DNA of 64,000 nt from Citrus sinensis (taxonomy: Eukaryota; Streptophyta; Magnoliopsida; Sapindales; Rutaceae): assembly GCF_022201045.2 (NCBI RefSeq), contig NC_068563.1, positions 29,237,001 through 29,301,000 of the forward strand, in the 5' to 3' direction. The translations under genes were made by a program, and so were the position numbers. A model generated the notes under the pieces. The model worked only from the letters and a program-made list of their open reading frames with translations, was not told where the DNA came from and ran no database searches. Position 1 is the stretch's first letter; every line of letters starts with the position of its first letter. Shown here piece by piece: positions 24,323 through 35,700 of this stretch.

Positions 24323-26762
24323 TGAAACATCCAATGTTAATATCGAGCAGCTAGCCATCTAATTTTCTTGTTACCTAATATTATTGTCTTCTTGAACATT
24401 TAATTAAGCCTAGAAGTACCATAACCACAAAATCAACTTCGCAGCGGAAGTAAAACTAACCTTAAAGATTTTCCTGGACATACAACAAATAAACCAACAT
24501 AGAAATTTATTTCCACTAATATACAGATTTTAACAAATCTCCACTGATACACATCATTTATATAAATAACCAAATACAAAAGTTTTCAAACAATACACTA
24601 GAAACAAAAGTAGAGCTTCACATCAGACTTCTAGGGTTTAGCTTTTACTTGCTCTCCTCTGAAAAATGAAATTGACAAAGGGCGAGCTGTTATACTCAAT
24701 AAGTAGAAACATGCACAACAAACAGAACAATATTTATGTTCAACATTTTCAAACATTTAGTTTAGCCTTAAGTTAAGAACAAACACACGAACCTTTGTAT
24801 AGAAGCTTGTTAAGCATTGTTTTGCTTAAAACAAATTCAAATTGAATAGTTCAAACTAAATTCAAATTCAGAAAACATGTATCATGTAAAAACACATTCA
24901 AAAACATATAACACGTCAAAACAAATTGGAACATATATAATGTCATGAGTTATCATATAGGACGATTATGTTAAATCCTATCACCTATACCCACTGTGAC
25001 TCGGTATAAATCAAATTATATAATTTGTGCAACAGAACAAAGTTTTACTAGTGAAAGTCACCTATTTCTCCCAATGACTCGGCCAGAATAGAACATATTA
25101 TATAAGAAAATAGCTATCGACATTGAGCCAAAACATTTAAATTATATTCATAAAATACAAATTGAAATCTCACATAGTGACCCATACGTGGCACTTCGCG
25201 GCACATTGGCTATTGAGAGGTGGCCCCTCTACAGCTCACACTTTTGAAATGCAAGCTTTTAATTCAAACTTGTCTAAACTTGAGCAAAGATTATTTAAAC
25301 ATAAAACATAATTTGAAGAACATTTGGAAAACAGAAGAGTTCATTATGGATGGGTATACTTACTTGAATCCAAAGCAAATATTAACCTTTCACTTACTAA
25401 TCAAAAACATCACCAACACATCCTAAAATTGGAACATATACTGATTTATTATTAAATTCATATAGAATAAATCATAACCTTAACTGAAATCCTTATCACT
25501 AACGAATTACCAAAATTTTGCACAATACCAAAATATAATTCACATGCTTATAGACCTTAAACCATTCTAATATTTTCCAGAATATTGTCTCCACATGGTT
25601 TTAGAATTTATTACTTAAGAGATTAAAAGATCTAATTCTAGGACTGTAGTGAACTCAATCTCAATCTCAGTTTGCTAGTATCTGAGCCAAATTTCATAAA
25701 ATCTTTGAAAGGTAAAATGAACTTCAAAATTCACAAACTTGATATCATATCAAAGTCAAGATGTCTAGTATGATATTCCAAATTTTAGAATTTTGTTCCT
25801 TATATATTCAGAGTTCTTAATTTTCAAATGCTCAAAGGTTAATTATGTCAGAATCATCCTTTAGTAAATAAAGTGGATTGTCTCAACAATTTAGTCAAAC
25901 CAGAAGGTCACCAAATATTATGAAAATTTACAGAGAGATTTGTCCATATATGCATTTAGCTATATCCAAAATTTAGAATTTTATTCCTCAAATATTCAGA
26001 GTTATGAGTTTTTAAATACCCAAAGGTTAGTTCTGTCAGGATGTTTCTTCAACAAACAATGCGGTTTCTCTCAGCAATTCAACAACCCAAAATATTACAA
26101 AAAATTATGACAATTTACAGGGAGACTTTTCCATATGTACTTAACTATACCCAAAATTCCGAATTTTATCCTTCGTATAACCAAAGCTATAAAATTTCCA
26201 TTACTTAAAGGTCAAGAATGACGGCAACCAGACACAGATTTTCTTTCAACTTCATTCAAATTCTAAGTCCCTTATACAATACCAAAATCCACGAGAATTA
26301 AACTGATCGTAGTTTAGCATCTGATTAACAAATTTTTAAAAGTTCAAACCCAAAATACATCAATTACAAAAGAAATCAAATCAGCAAACAAACCATATAA
26401 AAAAATTCTTAGATATCCAAAACTATTAGAAGAATTCACTTACCGTAATCAATGAAAGTAGAAAATGCTTAAGCTTCTTAAGGGAATTTGAAGTATGAAA
26501 GTGAATGGCATATAATCCAGCAAAAAGAAAAGAAAAGGGGAAAAAAATAATTTTAGTTTCATATAACAGGAAGTTAATGATGGTTACAGAAGTGGGGGAA
26601 GTTGAGTACAAATCAGATAATGGGAGGTTACTAAACTTCCTTAATTAAATTTTAATTTCACAAATAAAATAAAAATAACATAAATTATTAAATTGAATAA
26701 GATAAAAGTTAATTTTTAAAACTACATACAAGTATACAAAAATAAAATATGTGGGTATTACA
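24323..26762 (-). mobile_element. Solo-LTR-like insertion (2440 bp), probably Ty3/Gypsy-derived
   Basis: The interval starts TGAAACATCC and ends GGGTATTACA. It is flanked by the 5-bp direct repeat AAGAA (24318-24322 and 26763-26767), which is the signature of LTR element integration. A paralogous unoccupied site exists at 34917-34921 in the second lectin-kinase block (CAGAGGTAAGAACTTGAATTTGG). Read on the minus strand it begins TGTAATACCC, a start commonly seen in plant Gypsy LTRs; the superfamily is inferred. No coding sequence, primer-binding site or internal LTR pair was seen, so a solo LTR is the simplest reading. Age cannot be derived from LTR pairs, but it is younger than the split of the two flanking blocks or absent from the other by descent. 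Confidence 0.7.
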
Positions 26763-26784
26763 AAGAAATTGTTCACACATTGGA

Positions 26785-27640
26785 CTTGAATTTGGTTACA
26801 GCCCGACTCTTCCTTTCAAAGTCAACTTGCTTACTAACAATCTGCTTGATTTATTCGATCTGATTATGTGATATCATTTCTTTCACTATTTGAAAGTAGT
26901 TCTGCTCACGCCATTTCTACCATCGATTCCATCCCAATTGTAGATAGTTGGTTCATATACTTTTCATTCATTGGCTGAGTACTTTATTCTATGTTTATCA
27001 CTGGGAGAATCAAGTTGATGAAGTCAAGCTGCTGAATCAACACATAAATTTGCATTTTTGTGTAGAGTTGTTATCCCTTGCTTGATTATTAATTGACGAA
27101 GGGATTAAAATGTGGTAAAATGTTTTCACCCCACTGTGTTAAATAGAATCCATCTTTTATAGTTTTCAAAAGCTACACACCAACAGAAGTTCTAAATTTG
27201 GATGAACGACTTCTTGATTATTTGTCATATTGCTATCATTTTCTAGTACAGCAAGCAGAGATTCCATCTTCCACAGCAAAGTGACCAATGGTTGATGGCG
27301 TAAAAGCTAAGAATATTTTAAGTTTAGAACCATTCAGCATGACATGTTTCCATGATTTGAATATTATCATGCTTGTTGCTTCTGCAAACTGATATAATGC
27401 AGTTTAATATTAAACCATATATTGCACATCTTATTACCTTATCTTTTATTAAGGCGGCAGATAAACTCTGATAATGCAGCTTAATATTAAACCATATATT
27501 GCACATCTTATTACCTTATCTTTTATTAAGGCGGCAGATAAACTCTGACGAAATGGAAATAATTGCTGGAACAAACTAAAGAACTCTCAAGAGACAAGAA
27601 GCAGCTCCAACCAATGATCAGTTCCAAGAGTTGACTGAAA
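26785..27640 (+). repeat. Duplicated block A, copy 1, carrying a lectin-kinase 3' tail
   Basis: This segment matches 34918-35700 in the same orientation at an offset of about 8.1 kb. It holds a decayed C-terminal fragment of an L-type lectin receptor kinase at about 26868-26953 (VISFLSLFESSSAHAISTIDSIP), followed by what was 3' flank. Within it a 77-bp unit starting ATAATGCAG is tandemly duplicated at 27394-27470 and 27471-27547, almost identically. Copy 2 has only one unit. Confidence 0.8.
26868..26953 (+). pseudogene. C-terminal remnant of an L-type lectin receptor kinase
   Basis: The short reading VISFLSLFESSSAHAISTIDSIPIVD resembles the conserved tails of the intact kinases in this cluster (for example EASENVISFLALLGTSSSCTMSTIDSILVEGR). 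The usual terminal Arg and stop are not preserved. Nothing of the lectin or kinase domain remains upstream; the solo-LTR-like insertion lies close on that side. Confidence 0.7.
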
Positions 27641-28639
27641 ACTTGACACCAGCAGTAGCAGTACCAGGCTCAGTGTCTGGAAAAATGTTTTTGTTTTGAT
27701 TTGAGTCATTTGACTAAATCCTGTGAATGTTAGCCCTGATTCATGCGCAATGCTTGAGGATCTGAGTGTAACATTTTATGTGATCTTGATTTTGATGTCT
27801 TGGTTGCATTTAACAATTTTGGGAATCATTCAGCCATTACAAGGGGTCATACTATTTAATTTTTCATATAGTAGGTAAAGATTGGCAGTTTTCTATTTTG
27901 GAATCTGTGTCACACAGAAGCTTCAACGGTCATCGAAAACAACAGCAGGTAGTATTACTTGAATAGGTATATATTCAAGTGATACCGAGTCATAATCAAC
28001 ATCTTTGAAACCCCAAGCATATGACGGGCAAAAACAAGAATGTAAGAAAATGAAAGTTCTATCAGTACTCGTATTTTATTTCATTAAGGGTGCGCAAAAA
28101 CATCAAGCTGAAAAATTGAATGCATCATCGTACTTAAAACAGTTGGTAAATTTCCCTTCCTTCAATATGAAATTACTACTCAAATCACCAACATGGGCCG
28201 CAGGGATCTTTCACAGATAATCCAAATTAAGGGTCCACCTTACATTTTGTTTGACCGATGGATGAAGTATTGAGTATAAGACACCTCCACTTCCAGAAAA
28301 GCCTTAATTTTAAATTAATCCCACGTTCATTTGTGGTGTAACGACCATTTAACTTTTCCAACATAATGAGATGACTATTAATAATCACATTGAGAACTGA
28401 ATTGGAAATTGCATGTGGAATTCTCTTAGTCACAAGCTGAACCTTTCTTTCCGGGGCCAACTTGCCTGCACACACACTTTCACAGAAATTCCTGAAGACG
28501 ATATTTTTAACTTAACTTTGAGCACATTCTCTTACCTTAATAGCATAAAAAGTAATGAACAATGATCATGAGCTTGAGACAAGCAAGCAGGAAAAGCTCT
28601 CCCTTTACAAAAACCAGAAAACTATTCCTCCTTTCCTCA

Positions 28640-28683
28640 ATGGCCGCAGCTCTTAGATCACTTTACTTCTGGAAATTTCTCCT
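28640..28683 (+). pseudogene. 5' stub of a lectin receptor kinase, cut after about 14 codons
   Basis: The start MAAALRSLYFWKFLL is identical to that of the intact copies at 29733 and 36738, and about 650 bp of matching promoter lies upstream (from about 28000). At 28682 the sequence switches to CTGAAAACTTGACACTAGC, which in the other block is 3' flank (35700). So the rest of the gene and part of the flank are missing. Only the bases CT are shared at the junction, pointing to an end-joining type deletion or unequal exchange. Confidence 0.85.
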
Positions 28684-28999
28684 GAAAACTTGACACTAGC
28701 AGTGGCAGGTACAATTCAGTGTCTGGAAAAATGTTTTTGTTTTGATTTGAGTCATTTGACTAAATCCTGTGAATGTTAGGCTTGATTCATGCGCAATGCT
28801 TTCATTCAGCCATTACAAAGGATCATTGTTATTTAATTTTTCATATAGTAGGTAAGACTTACAGGTCTAACAACCATTGATTAGACATTCTACCGTTTCG
28901 TTATTGGGCTTTGCAACTCAAAACGCATCTACTTAGTTAGAAAACCCATAATTTATAAATCAGTCCAAAAACTCATTTGCTATAGTGATGTGAGATATT

Positions 29000-29732
29000 A
29001 TGGTAATTGTGTCGACACATAAGCTTGAACGGTCATTGAAAACAACAGCAATAGATACATACTCAAGTAATATCAAGTCATAATCAACATCTTTGAAACC
29101 CCAAACATATGACGGGCAAAAACAGGAATGTAAGAAAATGAACGTTTTATCAGTACTCGTATTTTATTTGATTAAGGGTGTGCAAGAACATCAAGCAGAA
29201 GAATTGAATGCATCATTATACTTAAAACAATTTGTAAATTTCTCTTCCTTCAATATGAAATTACTACTCAAATCACCAATATGGCCCGCAGGGATCTTTT
29301 ACAGATAATCCAAGTTAAGGGTCCACCTTACATTTTGTTTGACCTATGGAGTATGGATGAAGTATTGAGTATAAGACACTTCCACTCCTAGAAAAGTCTT
29401 AAGTTTAAATTAATCCCACGTTCATGTGTGGTGTAACGACCATTTAACTTTTCCAACATAATGAGATGACTATTAATAATCACATTGAGAACTGAATTGG
29501 AAATTGCATGTGGAATTCTCTTAGTCACAAGCTGACCCTTTCTTTCCGGGGCCAACTTGCCTGCACACACACTTTCACAGAAATTCCTGAAGGATATTTT
29601 TAACTTAACTTTGAGCACATTCTCTTACCTTAATAGCATAAAAAGTAATGAATAATGATCATGAGCTTGAGACAAGCAAGCAGGAAAAGCTCTCCCTTTA
29701 CAAAAACCAGAAAACTATTCCTCCTTTCCTCA
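29000..29732 (+). promoter_or_regulatory. Promoter and 5' leader of LecRK copy 1
   Basis: This segment is nearly identical to the region upstream of copy 2 (about 36010-36737) and to the region upstream of the stub (about 27920-28639). The shared word CAAGTCATAATCAACATCTTTG also occurs, diverged, before the third gene, so it may be a conserved regulatory patch. Open frames of about 70 codons that recur at 28005, 29093 and 36108 begin with TTG rather than ATG and are not considered genes. Confidence 0.55.
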
Positions 29733-31781
29733 ATGGCTGCAGCTCTTAGATCACTTTACTTCTGGAAATTTCTCCTTGTATCCTGCATTTCCGTGGCCTC
29801 GGCTCAAGATGAAAACCAGTTCATCTACCATGGCTTCAACGAATCCAAACTGCACCTGGAAGGCTTCTCGAACATCGAACCAAATGGTCTATTGCAGATG
29901 AGCAACAGTTCCCAACTTACAAAAGGTCATGCCTTTTATCCATACCCACTCAACTTCCATACATCTTCCCCTCAATCTCTTTCATTTTCTACAAATTTTG
30001 TATTTGCCATGGTTCCAGTTAATACTGGTGGTCATGGCATGGCTTTCCTCTTCTCACCGTCTTTGGACTTCAGCCAAGCTCTTGCATCTGGATATTTGGG
30101 ACTCCTCAATTCTACAAACAATGGCCAGTCGACAAACCACATCATCGCAGTGGAGCTTGATACAGTACAGAGCGTTGAATTTAAAGATTTAAATGGAACC
30201 CATGTAGGAATTGATGTTAACAGCCTGATATCTAATGATTCTGCTCCAGCAGCTTATTTTTCTGATGAAGGGTCTTACATAAGCTTGGATCTACAAAGTG
30301 GAAATCCAATGCAGATTTGGATAGACTACAATGGAGAAGAAAAGTTGCTCAATGTAACACTAGCTCCAATCAGAGTCTCAAAACCTAACAGGCCACTCTT
30401 GTCAACACCCCTTGATCTTTCTCAAATTCTCTTGGACACTATGTACGTTGGTTTCTCTGCATCAACTGGCATACTTAAGAGTAACCAATATATTCTAGGA
30501 TGGAGCTTCAGCAGAAGTGGAGAAGCACAAAATCTTGATATATCTAAACTTCCCATACTTCCTCCACCTCCTTCACTCACTCCATCTGCTTTATTTTCAC
30601 CATTTGCTCCACCACCTGAGAAAGCAAAGGAGAAAGGACGGGGTCCAATTATTATTGTTTTTCCTATAGTAGCCGTGTTTGCGGTTGCACTGATAACAAT
30701 CAGTGGAGCCATTTACATTGTGCAGAAGAAGAAATATGAAGAAGTATATGAAGACTGGGAAAGAGAATATGGTCCTCAAAGGTTCTCCTATAAGGATCTG
30801 TACAAAGCATCTAAAGGTTTCAAGGAGCCTATCGGGAAAGGCGGTTTTGGGAAGGTTTACAAAGGCGTACTTTCAACTTCTGGCCTACCAATCGCGGTTA
30901 AGAAAATTTCACATGATTCGGAGCAAGGGATGAAGGAGTTTGTGTCTGAGATTATAAGCATGGGAGCTCTAAGGCACAGGAACTTGGTGCAACTACACGG
31001 CTACTGCAGGCGAAAGCAAGAACTCTTGTTGGTTTATAATTATATGCACAATAAAAGCCTAGATACAATTTTACACAGCAGCACAAAACCAAACCTTAAT
31101 TGGTTTCAACGATTTCGGATACTCAGAGGAGTAGCTTCTGCCCTGCTTTACCTGCACGAAGAGGGGGAAAAAGTCGTGCTACATAGAGATATAAAGCCCG
31201 GAAATATTCTTTTAGATGCTCATCTGAATGGCAAGTTAGGAGACTTCGGCATGGCGAGGTTATATGATCACGGTAGCATGCCTTGTACCACTAACCTGGT
31301 AGGAACTCCAGGTTATATGGCTCCAGAGCTTCTCAGAACTGGAAAGGCAGATACTAGGACTGATGTATTTGCTTTTGGGGTTTGTATGCTTGAGGTGGCA
31401 TGTGGAAGGAGACCTATAGAGGATGGAAACATAAACTTGGTAGATTGGGTTATTGACTGCTGGAAAAGAGGATGTATCCTTGATGTTATTGATTCGAGAC
31501 TGGAGGGTCTTTATGTCGAGGAGCAAATGGAGTTGGTATTGAAATTAGGCTTGTTTTGTTCACACCCTAACCCAGCAGCCAGGCCTAACATGCCGCAGTT
31601 GATGCAGTATCTGGATAGTGATGCCAAGTTTCCAGATACTGCTCTTGATAGCTTCATGATCAGTGTTTCTACTGCTAATAATGAAGCTTCAGAAAACGTG
31701 ATTTCATTTCTTGCACTGCTCGGAACCAGTTCTTCTTGCACCATGTCAACCATTGATTCAATCCTTGTAGAAGGTCGTTGA
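29733..31781 (+). CDS. L-type lectin receptor kinase, cluster copy 1 (682 aa, single exon)
   Basis: The chosen start gives a signal peptide (about residues 1-24, ending SVASAQ). The frame extends 26 codons upstream, but those codons do not resemble the family. A legume-lectin ectodomain covers about residues 26-265, followed by a proline-rich linker and a transmembrane helix at about 304-328. The cytoplasmic kinase starts with GKGGFGKVYKG from G368. It has Lys390 in AVKK, the RD-type catalytic loop HRDIKPGN with Asp486, and DFG from Asp504. The set of key residues is complete. Such kinases sit in the plasma membrane and act in sensing of extracellular signals and in defence; clade IV is the best guess. 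The tail ends STIDSILVEGR. It differs from copy 2 at roughly 30 residues by eye. Confidence 0.93.
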   Translation: MAAALRSLYFWKFLLVSCISVASAQDENQFIYHGFNESKLHLEGFSNIEPNGLLQMSNSSQLTKGHAFYPYPLNFHTSSPQSLSFSTNFVFAMVPVNTGGHGMAFLFSPSLDFSQALASGYLGLLNSTNNGQSTNHIIAVELDTVQSVEFKDLNGTHVGIDVNSLISNDSAPAAYFSDEGSYISLDLQSGNPMQIWIDYNGEEKLLNVTLAPIRVSKPNRPLLSTPLDLSQILLDTMYVGFSASTGILKSNQYILGWSFSRSGEAQNLDISKLPILPPPPSLTPSALFSPFAPPPEKAKEKGRGPIIIVFPIVAVFAVALITISGAIYIVQKKKYEEVYEDWEREYGPQRFSYKDLYKASKGFKEPIGKGGFGKVYKGVLSTSGLPIAVKKISHDSEQGMKEFVSEIISMGALRHRNLVQLHGYCRRKQELLLVYNYMHNKSLDTILHSSTKPNLNWFQRFRILRGVASALLYLHEEGEKVVLHRDIKPGNILLDAHLNGKLGDFGMARLYDHGSMPCTTNLVGTPGYMAPELLRTGKADTRTDVFAFGVCMLEVACGRRPIEDGNINLVDWVIDCWKRGCILDVIDSRLEGLYVEEQMELVLKLGLFCSHPNPAARPNMPQLMQYLDSDAKFPDTALDSFMISVSTANNEASENVISFLALLGTSSSCTMSTIDSILVEGR

Positions 31782-33095
31782 ACTTGAGCCCACATTTTAA
31801 AACTCTTTTTGGCTAGTTCACTGAGAGTATTGAGTTGACATTAGTGGCAATCCGAGTTAAGGGTCCATCTTACGTTACTGCAATTCTTGCTTGTTACTTT
31901 CTGTTTGACTTTTTCTTGTGTACTACAATAGTATTTAACTGCTCATTTGCATATACTTTATTTTGTAAATTCATAAATAAATAAATAAATAAGTGTGGGT
32001 CTCGGAAAATGTATATGTTTTGACTTGACTAATAAATCCTGTGAATGTACCCCGATTCAAGCAAGGGCTAATGTTCTAATTCTGATCGTTGCATAATGTG
32101 ATCCTGACATTGACTTCGTGTTGGCATTTATCAATTTTGTGAATCATTCAGCTCTTCTAAATGATCATTGTTATTTAATTGAAAATTATCTGTGAACCAA
32201 CTTAGATCTCAAAAGTTCGAGGCGCCACTAAAGACTTCTGATATATATTATATTTGCATGCAGTCACTTTTTAAATTTCTAACGTTACCACATTTACACA
32301 ATTAGACAAAAAGATCCCGTAGAACTGAAACAATGAGTCGTTTAGAGTTAATTTTAGAAATTATTAGTTGCTACTTGTACTTTCAACGTCCATTCGAATA
32401 GTTTTCCTTGTTCAACTTCCGTAAATAACGGTCATTGAAAGCATGTACAGCAAATGGATATTCCTGCATTATTCAAGTAATAACAAGTCATAATCAACGT
32501 CTTTGGAACCCCAAACTGAAGAGAGAGAAAAGCACAAGTAAAAAGTCAGAAAGAAATTCTTTAAAACTCTTATTTGATTTTGTTAAGCGTGGGGAAGAAC
32601 ATCAATCAGAATAACACAAATATGAAACATGGCTCATGTATAATAGGCAATTGCGAGAAATCCCATTAAGATTCTCTGTGCCAATGAGCTAGATTTGATG
32701 CACCGTCGCATTCAAATAATTAGCAAGTTTCCCTTCGATTTGAAAGGCCTTTCTGGAATTGATAAAGAGATAATCCATGTTAAGTGTCAGCTAATTACAT
32801 TTTTTTTTTACCGGTGTATGAATGCGCGGAATAAGACACCGCAATTTTAGGACATCTATGAATCAAAATTTAGAATTGAATTGGAAATTAGAAGCGGTTA
32901 ATTCTCTTAGTCACGTGCTGATCCTTTTTGTTTAAGGGTCAAATTGCTTGCACACTGTTTTGCCGAAATTCCTGAAGAATGATATTTTAACTTAAATTTG
33001 AGTCTGAAATATTACCTTGGTAGCATAAAAAGAGAAAAGCAGCAAGGCAAATCTCTCAATTTGCCAAAAGCCAACTAGTTTTCCTATTTTTCTCA
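31782..33095 (+). other. 3' flank of LecRK copy 1 and upstream region of a stub
   Basis: This sequence is nearly the same as 38787-40131 downstream of copy 2. It contains a (AAAT)n run near 31975-31991 and no gene. Its distal part is the promoter-like region of the dead paralogue that starts at 33096 here and at 40132 in the second block. Confidence 0.7.
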
Positions 33096-33230
33096 ATGGC
33101 TCCAGCTCTCAGATCACTTTGCTTTTGGACAGTTGTCATCATATCCTGGATTTCCATGGCCTTGGCTCGAGATTAAGATGAACTCAAGTTCATCTACCAC
33201 GGCTGCAATGAATCCGAAATTTCACAACCT
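33096..33230 (+). pseudogene. 5' stub of a diverged lectin receptor kinase
   Basis: The fragment begins MAPALRSLCFWTVVIISWISMALARD and then a stop, and continues as FIYHGCNESE. It matches the start of the pseudogene at 40132, including the stop after ARD. Homology ends at about 33230, where unrelated repeat-rich sequence begins. The rest of the gene is absent here but present, in broken form, in the second block. Confidence 0.85.
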
Positions 33231-33589
33231 CTACCCATTTGTTCGTATCATATTTGTATTGGGTAATTGAGTCATGTCAAATCTTGTCAACTCTAATCCA
33301 TGTGAAGGTCTGTTTAGTATGTATAGTTAAATAATCATAAGTCTTAGACAAGGTCGAGAAGTCACCCTTGATTTATCCTTAAAAACCCTTTCCAAATAAA
33401 GACATTTGTTAAAAATTCCACAAATAACCTTAAAATTTTTACCACTTTATAAACCATGACTAATAAACTATTATAGCTTGAATCAATTTTGATACTCGAT
33501 GATCCCCATCATTCTTGCAAAATGCTACTATTACACCAAATTATGAGAGCTTCAAAAGCCCACAAAAAACATAGGTCTAATAATTTTTT

Positions 33590-34150
33590 TTTTTTACATA
33601 AAATGACCTAGGTTTACTCTTGGCCTAGGTACTTAGAATTCTAAGTGTCCAAAGTCAAGACACGATAAATTGCCTAAGAGCATGATTCAATAAAAAATAT
33701 CTACATTTATTCTTTACAGAATGCTCAAAAAGCAAATCTTTGATAAAGCACCAAAGTTATAATTAAATAAAAAATGACATAGGTACTTAGAAAATATTTT
33801 TAAGTAAAATACCTGAAAGGTGAATTTTCTACAAAGTGTCAAATGCGTAATTTTACAAAGAATGACCTAAATTTATTTTTTTTTATAGAAATTGACCAAA
33901 GTCCATTGTTTGTATAAATTAACCTAGGTACTTAGAAAATACTTCTAAGCGAAATATTCAAAAGGCAAATATTCGACAAAGTACCAAAGATATAATTCTA
34001 CAAAAAATTACATGAGTCCATTCTTTATAGAAAAATAATTTAGGTACTTAGGAAATACTTCTAAGTGAAATGGCTAAAGGCAAAAATCAAGAAAATACCA
34101 AAGGGCACCTAGGTACATAAAAAGTACCTTTAATAAAGCACCTAAGAGCA
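33590..34150. repeat. Imperfect tandem repeat of about 110-160 bp
   Basis: The word (C)CTAGGTACTTAGAAAATACTTCTAAGTGAAA, or variants of it, recurs near 33623, 33781, 33931 and 34043, with a short remnant near 34111. After each copy come ordered shared words (ACAAAGTACCAAAG, ATTCTACAAAAAATGAC). This is an old, degenerate tandem array with unequal unit length. Origin unknown. Confidence 0.65.
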
Positions 34151-34580
34151 GCATTCTACGGAATGAACTTACATGTAAACATACTTTCTACGGGAATGAG
34201 CCTATTGGCCAAAAATACATTCAATAGAATAAGCCTGCAGGTCAACAAATATTCTAAGGAAGATGCCAATTGGCAGACATGCATTATAAAAAATGAGCTT
34301 ACAGGGCAAAAAATATTTTTCAAAATGGGTCTACGGGATAAACTTATATTCCATGAAATGAGCCTACATGCCCAAAAATACATTTTAGAGAATGAGCTTA
34401 TGAGCCAAACATTCTACGGAATGTGTCTCCAGATAAACATTTTACGGAATGTGCTTGCAGCCATAAATATATTCTATGAAATGAGCTAGGGCCAAAATGC
34501 ACCTATAAGCAAACAAATATTATACGGAATGAAATGCACCTACAAGCAAATAATATATGGAATGAGTCTATAAACTAACA
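34150..34580. repeat. Degenerate minisatellite, about 13 units of about 32 bp
   Basis: Units follow the rough consensus ATTCTACGGAATGAGCCTAC followed by AGGCCAAAAAT. Starts lie near 34152, 34186, 34220, 34252, 34284, 34316, 34348, 34382, 34411, 34439, 34471, 34519 and 34555. Units differ from one another at many positions, so the array is not young. A 108-codon frame open across it is a by-product of the period. Confidence 0.75.
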
Positions 34581-34917
34581 AATATTTGAGTCAACTCAAT
34601 CAGATTTAGTGTTAATCAAGTTGTGAAAAAAAATCATTTGAATACAATTCGAACTTGCAATTCGGTCTAATATGATCCGAACTAAAAAACTTGGGTTGAG
34701 TTTGAATCAAATCATATTTGAATGCTCTTATTTTTAAGCAAGCATTAGAGAGGACTTGTTTCTATTTGTTATAAACAAAATCAAATTCAAAGACAAGTAT
34801 TTTTCAGTTTTACAGAATAATTTCACTAGAATACATTTAGGATTTGGCAACCCCTTGAACTATTTTAACTCACCCTCAAGCCTTCAATGCTAATTCTGGG
34901 ATCTATCAACAGAGGTA

Positions 34918-35700
34918 AGAACTTGAATTTGGTTACAGCCTGACCCTTCCTTTCAAAGTCAACTTGCTTACTAACTATCTGCTTGATTTATTTAGAGCGA
35001 GCAGTCAAGCTTCTGAAAATGTGATATCATTTCCTTCACTATTTGAAAGCAGTTCTGCTCATGCCATTTCTACCATCGATTTCATCCCATTTGTAGATGG
35101 TTGAATCATGTACTTTTCATTCATTGGCTAAGTATTTTATTCTATGTTTATCACTGAGAGAATCAAGTTGCTGAAGTCAAGCTGCTGAATAAACACATAA
35201 ATTTCCCTTTTTTTATGCAAGTGTTGTCCTTTGCTTGATTATTAATTGATGAAGGGACTAAAATTTGGTAAAATGTTTTCACCCCACTAAATAGAATCCA
35301 TGTTTTATAATTTTCAAAAGCTACACACTTCTAAATTTGGATAAACGACTTCTTGATTATTTGTCATATTTCTATCATGTTCTGGTGCAGCAAACAGAGA
35401 TTCCATCTTCCACAGGAAAATGACCAATGGTTGATGGCGTAATAGTGAAGAACATTTCAACCTTAGAACCATTCAACATGACATGTTTCCATGATTTGAA
35501 TATTATGATGCTTGTTGCTTCTGCAAACTGGCGTAATGCAGTTTAATACTAAACCATATATTGCACATCTTATTACCTTATCTTTTATCAAGGCAGCAGA
35601 TAAATTCTGACCAAATGGAAATAGTTGCTGGAACAAATTAAAAAACTCTAAAGAGATAAGAAGCATCTCCAACCAATGATCAGTTCCAAGAGTCGACTGA
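34918..35700 (+). repeat. Duplicated block A, copy 2 (with lectin-kinase 3' tail)
   Basis: This copy matches 26785-27640. It keeps the unoccupied site of the solo-LTR-like insertion at its left edge (34917-34921). Its kinase-tail remnant at about 35005-35103 still reads ASENVISFPSLFESSSAHAISTIDFIPFVDG followed by a stop, so the end of an earlier gene copy is recognisable. Confidence 0.8.
35005..35103 (+). pseudogene. C-terminal remnant of a lectin receptor kinase
   Basis: The last 30 or so codons of an L-type lectin receptor kinase remain in frame up to the stop, matching the tails of the intact genes. Everything upstream has been replaced by repeat-rich sequence. Confidence 0.8.

Noticed and set aside
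28005-28220. About 70-codon frame repeated at 29093 and 36108
   Set aside because: It starts with TTG, lies in LecRK promoters and differs among copies by changes with no coding constraint.
29655-29732. In-frame upstream ATG of LecRK copy 1
   Set aside because: Using it would bury the signal peptide behind 26 unrelated residues. Copy 2 does not retain this extension in frame.
30422-30779. Antisense open frames inside LecRK copy 1 (repeated in copy 2 at 37427)
   Set aside because: They mirror the proline-rich linker and transmembrane codons of the sense gene and recur only because the genes are duplicates.
34163-34489. 108-codon frame with a repetitive protein
   Set aside because: It follows the phase of the 32-bp minisatellite units and has no start context or homologue that I recognise.
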